From positions 20,536 through 34,261 of the forward strand of contig DHJB01000077.1 in the NCBI GenBank assembly GCA_002404115.1: a stretch of DNA of 13,726 nucleotides. Direction: 5' to 3'. Numbering within the stretch: the first letter of the stretch is position 1; the number at the start of each line of letters is the position of its first letter. This document shows positions 6,413 to 12,745 of the stretch, in pieces. The position numbers and the translations under genes are program-made. The notes beneath the pieces were generated by a model. The model was given only the letters and a program-made list of their open reading frames with translations. It made no database searches and was not told the DNA's origin. Source of the stretch: Microbacteriaceae bacterium UBA4731 (GTDB lineage: Bacteria; Actinomycetota; Actinomycetes; Actinomycetales; Microbacteriaceae).

Positions 6413-7350
6413 AGACGCGCATGAAGACGCTGCACGGCGTCGGCGCGATTCCGGCGGACTGGCCGGCGTCGGCCGTGAGCATCGGAAAGTTCGACGGAGT
6501 GCACGCCGGCCACCGGGCGGTCGTCGCCGAGTTGAAATCCCTCGCCGAACGTGACGGGCTGGTCTCCGTGGTCGTGACCTTCGACCGGCATCCGCTCGCC
6601 GTGCTCTCGCCGGAGAATTGCCCGAAAACGCTCGTGAGCGTCGAGCAGAAGCTCGACCTGCTGGCCGAAACCGGCATCGACGCGACCCTCGTGCTCGAGT
6701 TCACCCGGGCCCTGGCCGCGCTGCCGCCGGAGGAGTTCGTCGACAGCATCCTCGTGCGAGGGCTGCATGCCCGGCACGTGCTGGTCGGCAGTGATTTCCG
6801 ATTCGGCGCGCGGGGGGCCGGCGACGTCGCCATGCTCCGGCAGCTCGGCGAACGGTACGGCTTCGAGGTGCGTCTGATCGACGATGTGAAGCCGGACAAC
6901 GAACGCCGGGTGTCGTCCACCTGGATCCGTCAGCTGCTCGTCGCCGGCGATGTCGGGACGGCCTCCCGGCTGCTCGGGCACCTCCCGACGGTGCGCGGGA
7001 TCGTCGTGCACGGCGCCGCACGGGGCCGCGAACTGGGTTTCCCCACCGCCAACCTGTCGCCCGACTCCGAGGGATTCATTCCGGCCGACGGGGTGTACGC
7101 AGGCTGGCTCATGGATGCCGGCATCCGGTACCCGGCGGCCATTTCGGTGGGGAACAACCCCACCTTCGCCGGGGTGGCGCAGAAGCAGGTTGAGGCGTAC
7201 GTGCTCGACCGCGACATCGACCTCTACGACCACCTGGTGGAGGTGTCGTTCGTGGAACGCATCCGCGGCATGGTCGCCTTCACCGGCATCGAACCGTTGA
7301 TCGTGCAGATGCGCGACGACGTGGATCGTGCCCGCCTGATGCTCTCCTGA
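6409..7350 (+). CDS. ribF: Bifunctional riboflavin kinase / FAD synthetase
   Basis: RibF phosphorylates riboflavin to FMN and adenylates FMN to FAD. In this 313-residue form the N-terminal nucleotidyltransferase domain shows GKFDGVHAGH (26-35, the HxGH-type site), VGSDFRFG (126-133) and SSTWIR (169-174). The C-terminal kinase domain shows GRELGFPTANL (206-216), GVYAG (228-232) and a conserved Glu262 in VEAYVLD, the likely catalytic base. Both activities therefore look intact and the length is normal. The start chosen is the ATG at 6409, which overlaps the upstream stop. A second in-frame ATG at 6421 sits in a near-exact repeat of the first 10 bases (ATGAAGACGC twice) and would give 309 residues, equally compatible with the family. 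No FMN riboswitch precedes the gene. Confidence 0.96.
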   Translation: MKTRMKTLHGVGAIPADWPASAVSIGKFDGVHAGHRAVVAELKSLAERDGLVSVVVTFDRHPLAVLSPENCPKTLVSVEQKLDLLAETGIDATLVLEFTRALAALPPEEFVDSILVRGLHARHVLVGSDFRFGARGAGDVAMLRQLGERYGFEVRLIDDVKPDNERRVSSTWIRQLLVAGDVGTASRLLGHLPTVRGIVVHGAARGRELGFPTANLSPDSEGFIPADGVYAGWLMDAGIRYPAAISVGNNPTFAGVAQKQVEAYVLDRDIDLYDHLVEVSFVERIRGMVAFTGIEPLIVQMRDDVDRARLMLS

Positions 7351-7379
7351 CCTGCGCCCCCTTCCGCGGCCGCCCCTCC

Positions 7380-7438
7380 GCGAGACTGCAGTTGTGCGCG
7401 TTCTCAGCGCGCTGAAGCGACCACTACTGCGTTTTCGC
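7380..7438. repeat. 59-bp imperfect palindrome, possible dispersed repeat and bidirectional terminator
   Basis: The two halves are imperfect reverse complements: GCGAGACTGCAGTTGTG (7380-7396) on the left against GCGAAAACGCAGTAGTGG read on the minus strand from 7438. They are centred on a perfect 12-bp palindrome TCAGCGCGCTGA (7404-7415). It begins about 30 bp after the ribF stop and extends 15 bp into the 3' end of the convergent MDMPI-like gene, whose stop TAG (7424-7426) lies inside the arm. The fold suggests a bidirectional terminator. The structure and the overlap with a coding end also resemble short dispersed palindromic elements, but only one copy lies in this window. Confidence 0.6.
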
Positions 7439-8107
7439 GGGAGGGGAGACGTGCTGGTCGGGGAGCGGAGCGCGGCCGAACAGGAACAGGATGAGCTCCT
7501 CGGCCGTGCCGCGAATGGCCGGGCCGCGGCCGACGCTCCAGTCGGCATCCGTCGCGACGAGGGTGCGGCGGCGGAGCACGGCCTTGACGCCCAGGGGCGC
7601 GACCAGGCTCCGGAAGAGTGCGACGCTGCCCGACGCGGTGGATGCGACCGGCAGGGAGATGCCGAGCGGGCGGGCGAGGTCGTACCCGTGCACGACCGCC
7701 TCGGCCAGTTCGGAAACTCCGTGTCGCCCGTGTCCGGATGCCTTCCCCGCGGCGATCTCTCTGATCCGCGCGACCAGGTCGCCGGGTTCGGCCTCCGCGG
7801 CGGCCCGGCTCAGCACGTCGATCGCACGGTTCGGATCGATGAAGTGGCCGAGGTAGGCGCGGGCGGCCGTGCGCACGAGGTCGCGGTTCGAGCTACCGAC
7901 CCGCCAGACGAGGTGGCCGGCGACATCCCGAACCCGCCAGCCCGCGCACAGGCTCGGCGCCTCCCACTGCTCGGGGGTGAGCCCGGCCAGCAGGTCGGCG
8001 GTCGCCGTGAGGGTGGCCGCAATGTGCGCGCTCCAGTCGGACGTCACGCCGGACTCCTCGCCGGCGGGTCGGTGGCTGAGCGGAAGGTACTTTGCGAAGT
8101 CTGCCAT
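7424..8107 (-). CDS. Maleylpyruvate isomerase-like, mycothiol-dependent DinB-fold protein
   Basis: The 227-residue product fits the actinobacterial MDMPI (mycothiol-dependent maleylpyruvate isomerase) N-terminal family, four-helix DinB-like proteins with a metal site that use mycothiol as thiol cofactor. The expected metal ligands are visible: His65 in CAGWRVRDVAGHLV, and Glu136 plus His140 in ELAEAVVHGYDL, the E-x3-H spacing of the characterised enzyme. A GTAEELILFLFGR motif (200-212) marks the C-terminal part. Substrate is unknown; most members are uncharacterised, and no gentisate or maleylpyruvate genes are nearby. The ATG at 8107 lies 7 nt after TAGGCT, supporting the longer start over a GTG at codon 21. 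The last codons (AKTQ, stop) come from the palindromic repeat at 7380-7438, so the native C-terminus may have been altered. Confidence 0.85.
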   Translation of the reverse strand: MADFAKYLPLSHRPAGEESGVTSDWSAHIAATLTATADLLAGLTPEQWEAPSLCAGWRVRDVAGHLVWRVGSSNRDLVRTAARAYLGHFIDPNRAIDVLSRAAAEAEPGDLVARIREIAAGKASGHGRHGVSELAEAVVHGYDLARPLGISLPVASTASGSVALFRSLVAPLGVKAVLRRRTLVATDADWSVGRGPAIRGTAEELILFLFGRAPLPDQHVSPPAKTQ

Positions 8108-8114
8108 GCCGTCC

Positions 8115-8120
8115 AGCCTA
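8115..8120 (-). promoter_or_regulatory. -10 element of the MDMPI-like gene (predicted leaderless)
   Basis: Minus-strand TAGGCT fits TANNNT and ends 7 nt before the ATG at 8107. No Shine-Dalgarno is present. Confidence 0.55.
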
Positions 8121-8155
8121 GGCGCGGGCGCCCAGGCGGGCCCGTGTCGACGAAC

Positions 8156-8290
8156 TCAGCCGCGCAGCGCGCAGGGAGGTTCGTGGTCGAGCGAGCCGCA
8201 CAGCTCCACCGTGATCGCCCCGCCCAGGGCCCGTTCGTCGCCCTGAGGGTCCATTTCCACGACGGCCTGGTGTGCAGAGGTCTGGCGCAT
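8156..8290 (-). CDS. Tiny ORF, possible truncated small conserved protein
   Basis: A 44-codon frame (ATG at 8290, TGA at 8156-8158) reads MRQTSAHQAVVEMDPQGDER and continues ALGGAITVELCGSLDHEPPC before ending ALRG. The Asp-rich start followed by a beta-strand-like AITVELCG and DHEPPC looks like protein rather than random frame. From memory it resembles the N-terminal half of a small actinobacterial hypothetical protein of roughly 90 residues, in which the EHEPPCPLAPHH-type segment is followed by a further strand-helix unit. If so, this is a 3'-truncated remnant. I see no Shine-Dalgarno and no -10 at leaderless distance; ATG, GTG (codon 11) and ATG (codon 13) are all possible starts. It lies 48 bp upstream of the MDMPI-like gene on the same strand. 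The rest of the 274-bp interval shows nothing else. Confidence 0.35.
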   Translation of the reverse strand: MRQTSAHQAVVEMDPQGDERALGGAITVELCGSLDHEPPCALRG

Positions 8291-8369
8291 GAGACCAGTA
8301 GGCCGCGCGGCCCGTCTGCACGTCGGCGGAACGCCGGGGCCGCGGCGGACTCCGCGATCTCGTGCACCC

Positions 8370-8375
8370 TAGACT
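8370..8375 (+). promoter_or_regulatory. -10 element of the MFS gene (predicted leaderless)
   Basis: TAGACT fits TANNNT and ends 6 nt before the GTG at 8382. No Shine-Dalgarno is present. Confidence 0.55.
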
Positions 8376-8381
8376 TGCCCG

Positions 8382-9614
8382 GTGATCGACACCCCAGCCC
8401 GCAGCCTGTGGGCCGGTCGAACCCTCGCGCTCCTCGGCATCCTGCTCGTCGCGGCGAACCTGCGCACCGCGGTCGCCGCGCTCTCGCCGATCGTCACCGA
8501 GATCACGGTCGACATCCCACTCGGCTCCCTCGCGGTCGGCGTGCTCGGCATGCTGCCCCCGGTGTGCTTCGCGATCTTCGGAATCCTTACCCCCGTGTTC
8601 ACTCGGCGCATCGGCCTCGAGAACGTGCTGGTCCTGTCGCTCGTCGCGATCCTGGCCGGCCACGTGATGCGCGGTCTCTCCGGCTCGCTGGCCTGGCTGC
8701 TCATCGGCAGCGCCGTCACGTTCGCCGGCCTGGGCGTGGGCAACGTGCTCTTGCCGCCGCTCGTGAAGAAGTACTTTCCCGACCGGGTCGGCCTCGTCAC
8801 GTCCCTCTATGTCTCGATCATCTCGCTCAGCACGCTGGTGCCGCCGCTGGTGGCCGTCCCGGTGGCGGATGCCGCGGGCTGGCGGACCTCCCTCGGGATG
8901 TGGGCCATTCTCGCCCTGGCTGCACTCGTGCCGTGGGTCGCCATGCTGGTGCGCCACCGCACCTCGAACGTGCCGAAACCCGTCGTCGAGGAGGCCGAAC
9001 CGGCGGTCCTCGGCCGGATCTGGCACTCGTCCATCGCCTGGGCGATCGCGGTGTGCTTCGCGGTTTCCTCGTTCAGCGCCTACTCCATGTTCGCCTGGCT
9101 TCCGAAGCTCCTGGTGGACACCGCCGGCGTCTCCGGCGCGCAGGCCGGAACCCTGCTGTCCCTCTTCGCGGCCATGGGCTTCCCCTGCGCCCTGATCATC
9201 CCGGTTCTCACCGCGCGCATGAAGAACGTGGGCCTGCTCGTCTATGCCGGGGCGTTCTTCCTGGCCATCGGCGAGCTCGGCCTGCTCGTCGCCCCGGCGG
9301 CCGCGCCGTGGCTGTGGGTGGCGCTGGCCGGGCTCGGCCCGTTGCTCTTCCCCCTCGCCCTTGTGCTGATCAACCTGCGCACCCGCACGCACGAGGGTGC
9401 GGTGGCGCTCAGCGGATTCGTGCAGGGCGTCGGCTATACGCTCGGGGCCCTCGGGCCGTTGGCCGTTGGCGTGCTGCACCAATGGACCGGGGCATGGCTG
9501 TGGCCCCTCATCGTTCTGATCGTGGGCGCGCTCGCCGTGATGATCGCCGGCGCCGTGATCGCCCGGCCGCACATGCTCGAGGATCACTGGAACCGGCCGG
9601 CCACCGAAGCCTGA
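8382..9614 (+). CDS. MFS transporter, CynX/NimT type
   Basis: This 410-residue integral membrane protein has about twelve hydrophobic helices, split by a charged loop near residues 190-210 (RHRTSNVPKPVVEEAEP). The N-terminal AANLRTAVAALSPIV (24-38) is characteristic of the cyanate/nitroimidazole (CynX/NimT, YycB-like) branch of the major facilitator superfamily, as is the LLPPLVKKYFPDRVGLVTSLY segment after helix 4. Members have been linked to cyanate uptake or export of 2-nitroimidazole, but most are untested, so the substrate here is unknown. There is no cyanase or carbonic anhydrase gene beside it. The start is GTG, 6 nt after TAGACT, which gives the typical short N-terminus before helix 1. 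It converges on the ROK kinase across 42 bp, in which I see no clear terminator. Confidence 0.92.
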   Translation: MIDTPARSLWAGRTLALLGILLVAANLRTAVAALSPIVTEITVDIPLGSLAVGVLGMLPPVCFAIFGILTPVFTRRIGLENVLVLSLVAILAGHVMRGLSGSLAWLLIGSAVTFAGLGVGNVLLPPLVKKYFPDRVGLVTSLYVSIISLSTLVPPLVAVPVADAAGWRTSLGMWAILALAALVPWVAMLVRHRTSNVPKPVVEEAEPAVLGRIWHSSIAWAIAVCFAVSSFSAYSMFAWLPKLLVDTAGVSGAQAGTLLSLFAAMGFPCALIIPVLTARMKNVGLLVYAGAFFLAIGELGLLVAPAAAPWLWVALAGLGPLLFPLALVLINLRTRTHEGAVALSGFVQGVGYTLGALGPLAVGVLHQWTGAWLWPLIVLIVGALAVMIAGAVIARPHMLEDHWNRPATEA

Positions 9615-9656
9615 CGGCGCGTCCAGGGCGCGTTCAGTACCCGGAGTGAGCGACCG

Positions 9657-10619
9657 CTAGTCGACGAGGTTGGCGCGGTGGATGAGGGCGGCCGCGCCGA
9701 TCAGGGGGCCGTCGCCGGACAGGGCGGACGGCACCACGCGCACCCGGGTCGCGAACTCGAACTCGGTGCGCTCGGCGATGGCCTCGCGCACGAAATCGAA
9801 CAGGTCAGGCGTCACCTGGGAGAATCCGCCGCCGATCGCAACCAGGTCGAGGTCGACGAGGTTGGTCGCCGACGCGATCGCGCGGCCCACGGCGCGGCCG
9901 GCCCGCCGGACGGCGCGCATCGCAATCGCCTCGCCGGCCGCGTAGCCGACCGCGAGGTCCTCCCCGGTCGAGCCCTCCCAGCCCTGGGCGCGGGCCCAGG
10001 CGACCGTGCGCGGGCCGGAAGCGACCGCCTCGAGGCAGCCCATGCCCCCGCAGGCGCACTTGTCGTCGAAGCCGCCGACCTCGACGTGGCCGATGTGGCC
10101 AGCGTTGCCGCTCGGCCCGGAGATCGTGTGGCCGCCCAGGATGAGGCCGCCGCCGACCCCGGTCGAGACCACCATGCCCATCAGGTTGTCGACGCCCTGG
10201 CCCGCGCCGAGCCAGTGCTCGGCGAGCGTGATGCACAGGCCGTCCATGCGCAGTCGCACCAGGGCATCCGGAACGAGCCCGCGCACGAGGTCGCGCAGCG
10301 GGTACTCGCGCCAAGCCGGAAGGTTGAGGGGTGAGACGGCGCCGGATGCGACGGTGATCGGCCCGGCCGACCCGATGCCGACCCCGGCCAGGGTCGCGCC
10401 CGGCGGGAGGAGTGCGCGGGTGCGGGTGACCACATCGGTGACGCTCGCGGCGAACTCCTCGGAGGTGGCGGTGTTGCCGGTCGGGGCGCGGTGCCGGCTG
10501 CCGGGCAGCAGCGCACCGCGGTCGTCGACCAGCACGGCCTCGACCTTGGTTCCGCCGAGATCGACCGCGAGGGCGTAGACGGGGTGCACGGTACTGGAAG
10601 GCGCAGCGCTGGTGTCCAT
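9657..10619 (-). CDS. ROK family sugar kinase (glucokinase-like, substrate uncertain)
   Basis: ROK proteins are sugar kinases or repressors; this 320-residue one has no N-terminal helix-turn-helix, so it is a kinase. It shows the phosphate loop DLGGTK (20-25), the catalytic Asp126, the ROK signature STGVGGGLILGG (152-163), and a zinc site of His178 with C188-x-C190-x4-C195 (CACGGMGCLE). Two sugar-contacting positions differ from classical glucokinases: the Asn of the Asn-Asp pair is Met125, and the Glu of GEIGH is His175 (GHIGH). From memory, the DGxCxxLAEHW plus GHIGH combination recurs in an actinobacterial subfamily, so it is probably inherited rather than damage. The ATG follows TAGGCT by 6 nt, predicting a leaderless mRNA. 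It is divergent from the SorC-deoC operon, which could mean shared control or simple adjacency. Confidence 0.9.
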   Translation of the reverse strand: MDTSAAPSSTVHPVYALAVDLGGTKVEAVLVDDRGALLPGSRHRAPTGNTATSEEFAASVTDVVTRTRALLPPGATLAGVGIGSAGPITVASGAVSPLNLPAWREYPLRDLVRGLVPDALVRLRMDGLCITLAEHWLGAGQGVDNLMGMVVSTGVGGGLILGGHTISGPSGNAGHIGHVEVGGFDDKCACGGMGCLEAVASGPRTVAWARAQGWEGSTGEDLAVGYAAGEAIAMRAVRRAGRAVGRAIASATNLVDLDLVAIGGGFSQVTPDLFDFVREAIAERTEFEFATRVRVVPSALSGDGPLIGAAALIHRANLVD

Positions 10620-10625
10620 AGTTCG

Positions 10626-10631
10626 AGCCTA
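10626..10631 (-). promoter_or_regulatory. -10 element of the ROK kinase gene (predicted leaderless)
   Basis: Minus-strand TAGGCT, the same hexamer as at the MDMPI-like gene, ends 6 nt before the ATG at 10619. No good -35 or Shine-Dalgarno is seen. Confidence 0.55.
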
Positions 10632-10655
10632 CGGTCTGCACGGCGCGCCGTCGCC

Positions 10656-10669
10656 TGCTCATATGAGCA
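10656..10669. promoter_or_regulatory. Perfect 14-bp palindrome, candidate operator
   Basis: TGCTCATATGAGCA is a perfect palindrome and locally AT-rich, in the gap between the divergent ROK and SorC-type genes. It lies 25 bp upstream of the ROK -10 and 17 bp upstream of the regulator's -35, a natural place for an operator or activator site of the SorC-type protein. That this protein binds it is inference. Confidence 0.55.
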
Positions 10670-10676
10670 AGATGAT

Positions 10677-10688
10677 CAACAGGTGTTG
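10677..10688. promoter_or_regulatory. Second inverted repeat overlapping the regulator's -35
   Basis: CAACA-GG-TGTTG forms 5-bp arms around a GG centre, and its right arm overlaps the TTGTTT -35 of the SorC-type gene. A protein bound here would block that promoter, so it is a possible autoregulatory site. The arms are short and chance occurrence cannot be excluded. Confidence 0.35.
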
Positions 10689-10714
10689 TTTGGGAACAGA
10701 GGGCCACCTAGGCT
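10686..10714 (+). promoter_or_regulatory. Promoter of the SorC-deoC-ald operon
   Basis: TTGTTT (10686-10691) and TAGGCT (10709-10714) are separated by 17 bp, the best -35/-10 pair in the window. The predicted start is near 10721, giving a leader of about 24 nt with a GGAGAG Shine-Dalgarno at 10732-10737 before the GTG at 10745. Confidence 0.6.
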
Positions 10715-10744
10715 GGACAGGACACAAGAATGGAGAGTGCCTGG

Positions 10745-11695
10745 GTGATTGCCACCGACGAACTGCTGTCGATTCGCGCCGCCGAATTGTATTACGAGGA
10801 GAACAAGACCCAGGACGAGATCGGCTCGATCCTCCGCCTCACGCGCTGGAAGGTCGGCCGGCTCCTTGCGCAGGCGAAGGCCAGCGGGTTCATCCGGATC
10901 GAGATCGTGCACCCGCGCGCCCGCCGCCTCCCGATCGAACGTCGGCTCCGCGAAGCGACCGGCCTGAAGGATGCCATCGTCGTCTCCTCCGCCGGCGTAT
11001 CGAGCGACGAGGAACTGCAGTCGCGCACCGCCCAGGCCGCCGCGGACTACCTGGCCAGCCTCCGCCCCATCCCGCGCACGCTCGGCATCAGCTGGGGCCG
11101 CACCCTCCACGACGTGTCGCTGCACCTCAAGCAGGGCTGGGCGCCCGGCGTCAACGTGGTGCAGATCAACGGCGGCGTCAGCCTCAACAAGCGTGCGGGC
11201 ACGGCGGCGACGACCGCCGTGACCATCGCCGAGAAGGCCTCCGGTGCGGCGATGCTGCTGCCCAGCCCGGCCATCCTGGAACGGATCGAAACCAAGCAGG
11301 CCATCGAAGCTGACCGCGCCGTGGCGGCCGTGCTCGAACTGGCCATCGGGGCATCCGCCTACCTCTACAGCGCCGGCCAGGCCGACGAGAACTCGGCGCT
11401 CGTCGACAGCGGCTACCTCACCCCGGAGCAGATCACCGAACTCGTGCGCAAGGGAGCCGTCGGCGACATCGTCGGCCGGTACATCGACAGCAACGGCAAC
11501 ATCGTCGATCCTGCCCTCGACGAGCGCACGGTCGGCATCCAGCTCGAGCAGCTGCGCCGGGCGAAGACTGCGATCGCCGTGATCTCCGGCAGCGCCAAGC
11601 ACGCCGTCGCCCGCGCCGTCGTCGGCAGCGGGCTCTGCACGGTCCTGGTCACCGACGAAGACACCGCCAACGCCCTGCTGGGCGACGACGCATGA
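10745..11695 (+). CDS. SorC-family sugar-binding transcriptional regulator
   Basis: SorC-type regulators (including Bacillus DeoR and CggR) bind DNA through an N-terminal helix-turn-helix and sense a phosphorylated sugar with a larger C-terminal domain. The HTH is clear at about residues 21-46 (KTQDEIGSILRLTRWKVGRLL, then AQAKASG). The effector domain carries RTLGISWGRTLHDV, NVVQINGGVSLNKRAG, GAVGDIVGRYIDSNG and a final TAIAVISGSAKHAVARAVV. With this start the protein has 316 residues, normal for the family. I chose GTG at 10745 because GGAGAG lies 7 nt upstream; an in-frame ATG at 10730 would add five residues but has no Shine-Dalgarno. deoC follows after 25 bp, so the likely effector is deoxyribose 5-phosphate, by analogy with Bacillus DeoR. 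Confidence 0.9.
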   Translation: MIATDELLSIRAAELYYEENKTQDEIGSILRLTRWKVGRLLAQAKASGFIRIEIVHPRARRLPIERRLREATGLKDAIVVSSAGVSSDEELQSRTAQAAADYLASLRPIPRTLGISWGRTLHDVSLHLKQGWAPGVNVVQINGGVSLNKRAGTAATTAVTIAEKASGAAMLLPSPAILERIETKQAIEADRAVAAVLELAIGASAYLYSAGQADENSALVDSGYLTPEQITELVRKGAVGDIVGRYIDSNGNIVDPALDERTVGIQLEQLRRAKTAIAVISGSAKHAVARAVVGSGLCTVLVTDEDTANALLGDDA

Positions 11696-11720
11696 ACCAC
11701 ATCGACCGCGAGGACAACTC

Positions 11721-12737
11721 ATGACTAGCAGCCACCTGGCCACCCAGCCGGCCGCCCGGGAGCACGCCCTGGCGCTGCTCGGCGGCGAGGCCACCGACGC
11801 GAACCTGCGCCGATACCTCCACGGCATCCCGGGGATCGACGCCGTCGGCCTCGAACAGCGCGCGGCCGACCTCGGCACCCGCTCGATCAAGACCACCTCC
11901 AAGAAGTGGGCACTCGACAAGATCATCACCCTGATCGACCTGACGACCCTCGAGGGTGCCGACACGCCCGGCAAGGTGCGCTCGCTCGTCGGCAAGGCAC
12001 TCACCCCCGACGCCGGCGACCCCGGCTGCCCCCGCGTCGCGGCGGTCTGCGTCTACGGCGACATGGTGCCGCACGCGGTCCAGGCGCTCGGCTCGGCCCA
12101 CTCGGCCGGAACGGATGCCGGCGTCAAGGTCGCCGCCGTCGCCACCGCCTTCCCAAGCGGCCGAGCATCGCTCGCCGTGAAGCTCGCCGACACCTCGGAC
12201 GCGGTCGCTGCCGGCGCGGACGAGATCGACATGGTCATCGACCGCGGGGCCTTCCTCTCCGGCCGCTTCGGCCAGGTCTTCGACGAGATTGTCGCCGTGA
12301 GGGAGGCCTGCCGCCGACCGAACGGCACCTCCGCCCATCTGAAGGTGATCCTCGAGACCGGCGAGCTGAACACCTACGACAATGTGCGCCGCGCGTCCTG
12401 GCTGGCCATCCTGGCCGGGGGCGACTTCATCAAGACATCCACCGGGAAGGTCGCGCCCGCCGCGACCCTGCCCGTGACGCTGTCGATGCTCGAGGTCGTG
12501 CGCGACTGGAACAGCCTCACCGGCGTGAAGATCGGCGTCAAGCCGGCCGGCGGCATCCGTACCTCCAAGGATGCGATCAAATACCTCGTGACCGTCGCCG
12601 AAACCGTTGGTGAGGAGTGGCTGCAGCCGCACCTGTTCCGGTTCGGCGCATCGAGCCTGCTCAATGACGTGCTGCTGCAGCGCCAGAAGATGACCACAGG
12701 GCACTACTCCGGCCCCGACTACGTGACGATCGATTAG
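11721..12737 (+). CDS. deoC: Deoxyribose-phosphate aldolase
   Basis: DeoC cleaves 2-deoxy-D-ribose 5-phosphate to acetaldehyde and glyceraldehyde 3-phosphate, the last step of deoxyribonucleoside breakdown. The class I aldolase residues are present: the Schiff-base Lys238 and Lys243 in GDFIKTSTGKV, the activating Lys274 in IGVKPAGGIRTSKDA, and Asp170 in ADEIDMVID. At 338 residues it is longer than E. coli DeoC (259). The extra length is mostly an N-terminal segment of about 60 residues before the first barrel strand, plus a C-terminal tail ending HYSGPDYVTID. The ATG has a GAGGA Shine-Dalgarno at 6 nt (11710-11714). It is the middle gene of a SorC-deoC-aldehyde dehydrogenase operon. Confidence 0.96.
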   Translation: MTSSHLATQPAAREHALALLGGEATDANLRRYLHGIPGIDAVGLEQRAADLGTRSIKTTSKKWALDKIITLIDLTTLEGADTPGKVRSLVGKALTPDAGDPGCPRVAAVCVYGDMVPHAVQALGSAHSAGTDAGVKVAAVATAFPSGRASLAVKLADTSDAVAAGADEIDMVIDRGAFLSGRFGQVFDEIVAVREACRRPNGTSAHLKVILETGELNTYDNVRRASWLAILAGGDFIKTSTGKVAPAATLPVTLSMLEVVRDWNSLTGVKIGVKPAGGIRTSKDAIKYLVTVAETVGEEWLQPHLFRFGASSLLNDVLLQRQKMTTGHYSGPDYVTID

Positions 12738-12745
12738 GGACAACC

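Noticed and set aside
6313..7548. A 411-codon minus-strand frame opposite ribF
   Set aside because: RibF has complete motifs on the plus strand, and the antisense product is His/Glu/Asp/Gly-rich without family features.
8044..8367. A 107-codon minus-strand frame in the gap before the MFS gene
   Set aside because: It overlaps the start of the MDMPI-like gene in another frame and its product lacks any motif. The 44-codon frame at 8156-8290 looks more protein-like.
8118..9587. A 489-codon open frame on the minus strand opposite the MFS gene
   Set aside because: Its product is a low-complexity run of Asp, Glu, Arg, Gly and His, the mirror of a hydrophobic membrane protein gene. The MFS frame explains the region.
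7394..9649. A 751-codon open frame on the plus strand
   Set aside because: It runs antisense to the MDMPI-like gene and out of frame through the MFS gene. Its product is Arg/Gly/Ala-rich with no domain, as expected from high-GC frame shadows.
9615..9656. Terminator between the convergent MFS and ROK genes
   Set aside because: The 42-bp gap has a GGCGCGT direct repeat but no stem that would make a convincing hairpin.
10676..12743. Long minus-strand frames (about 440 and 364 codons) opposite the SorC-type gene and deoC
   Set aside because: Both are antisense to genes with clear family motifs and have no recognisable domain or ribosome binding site.
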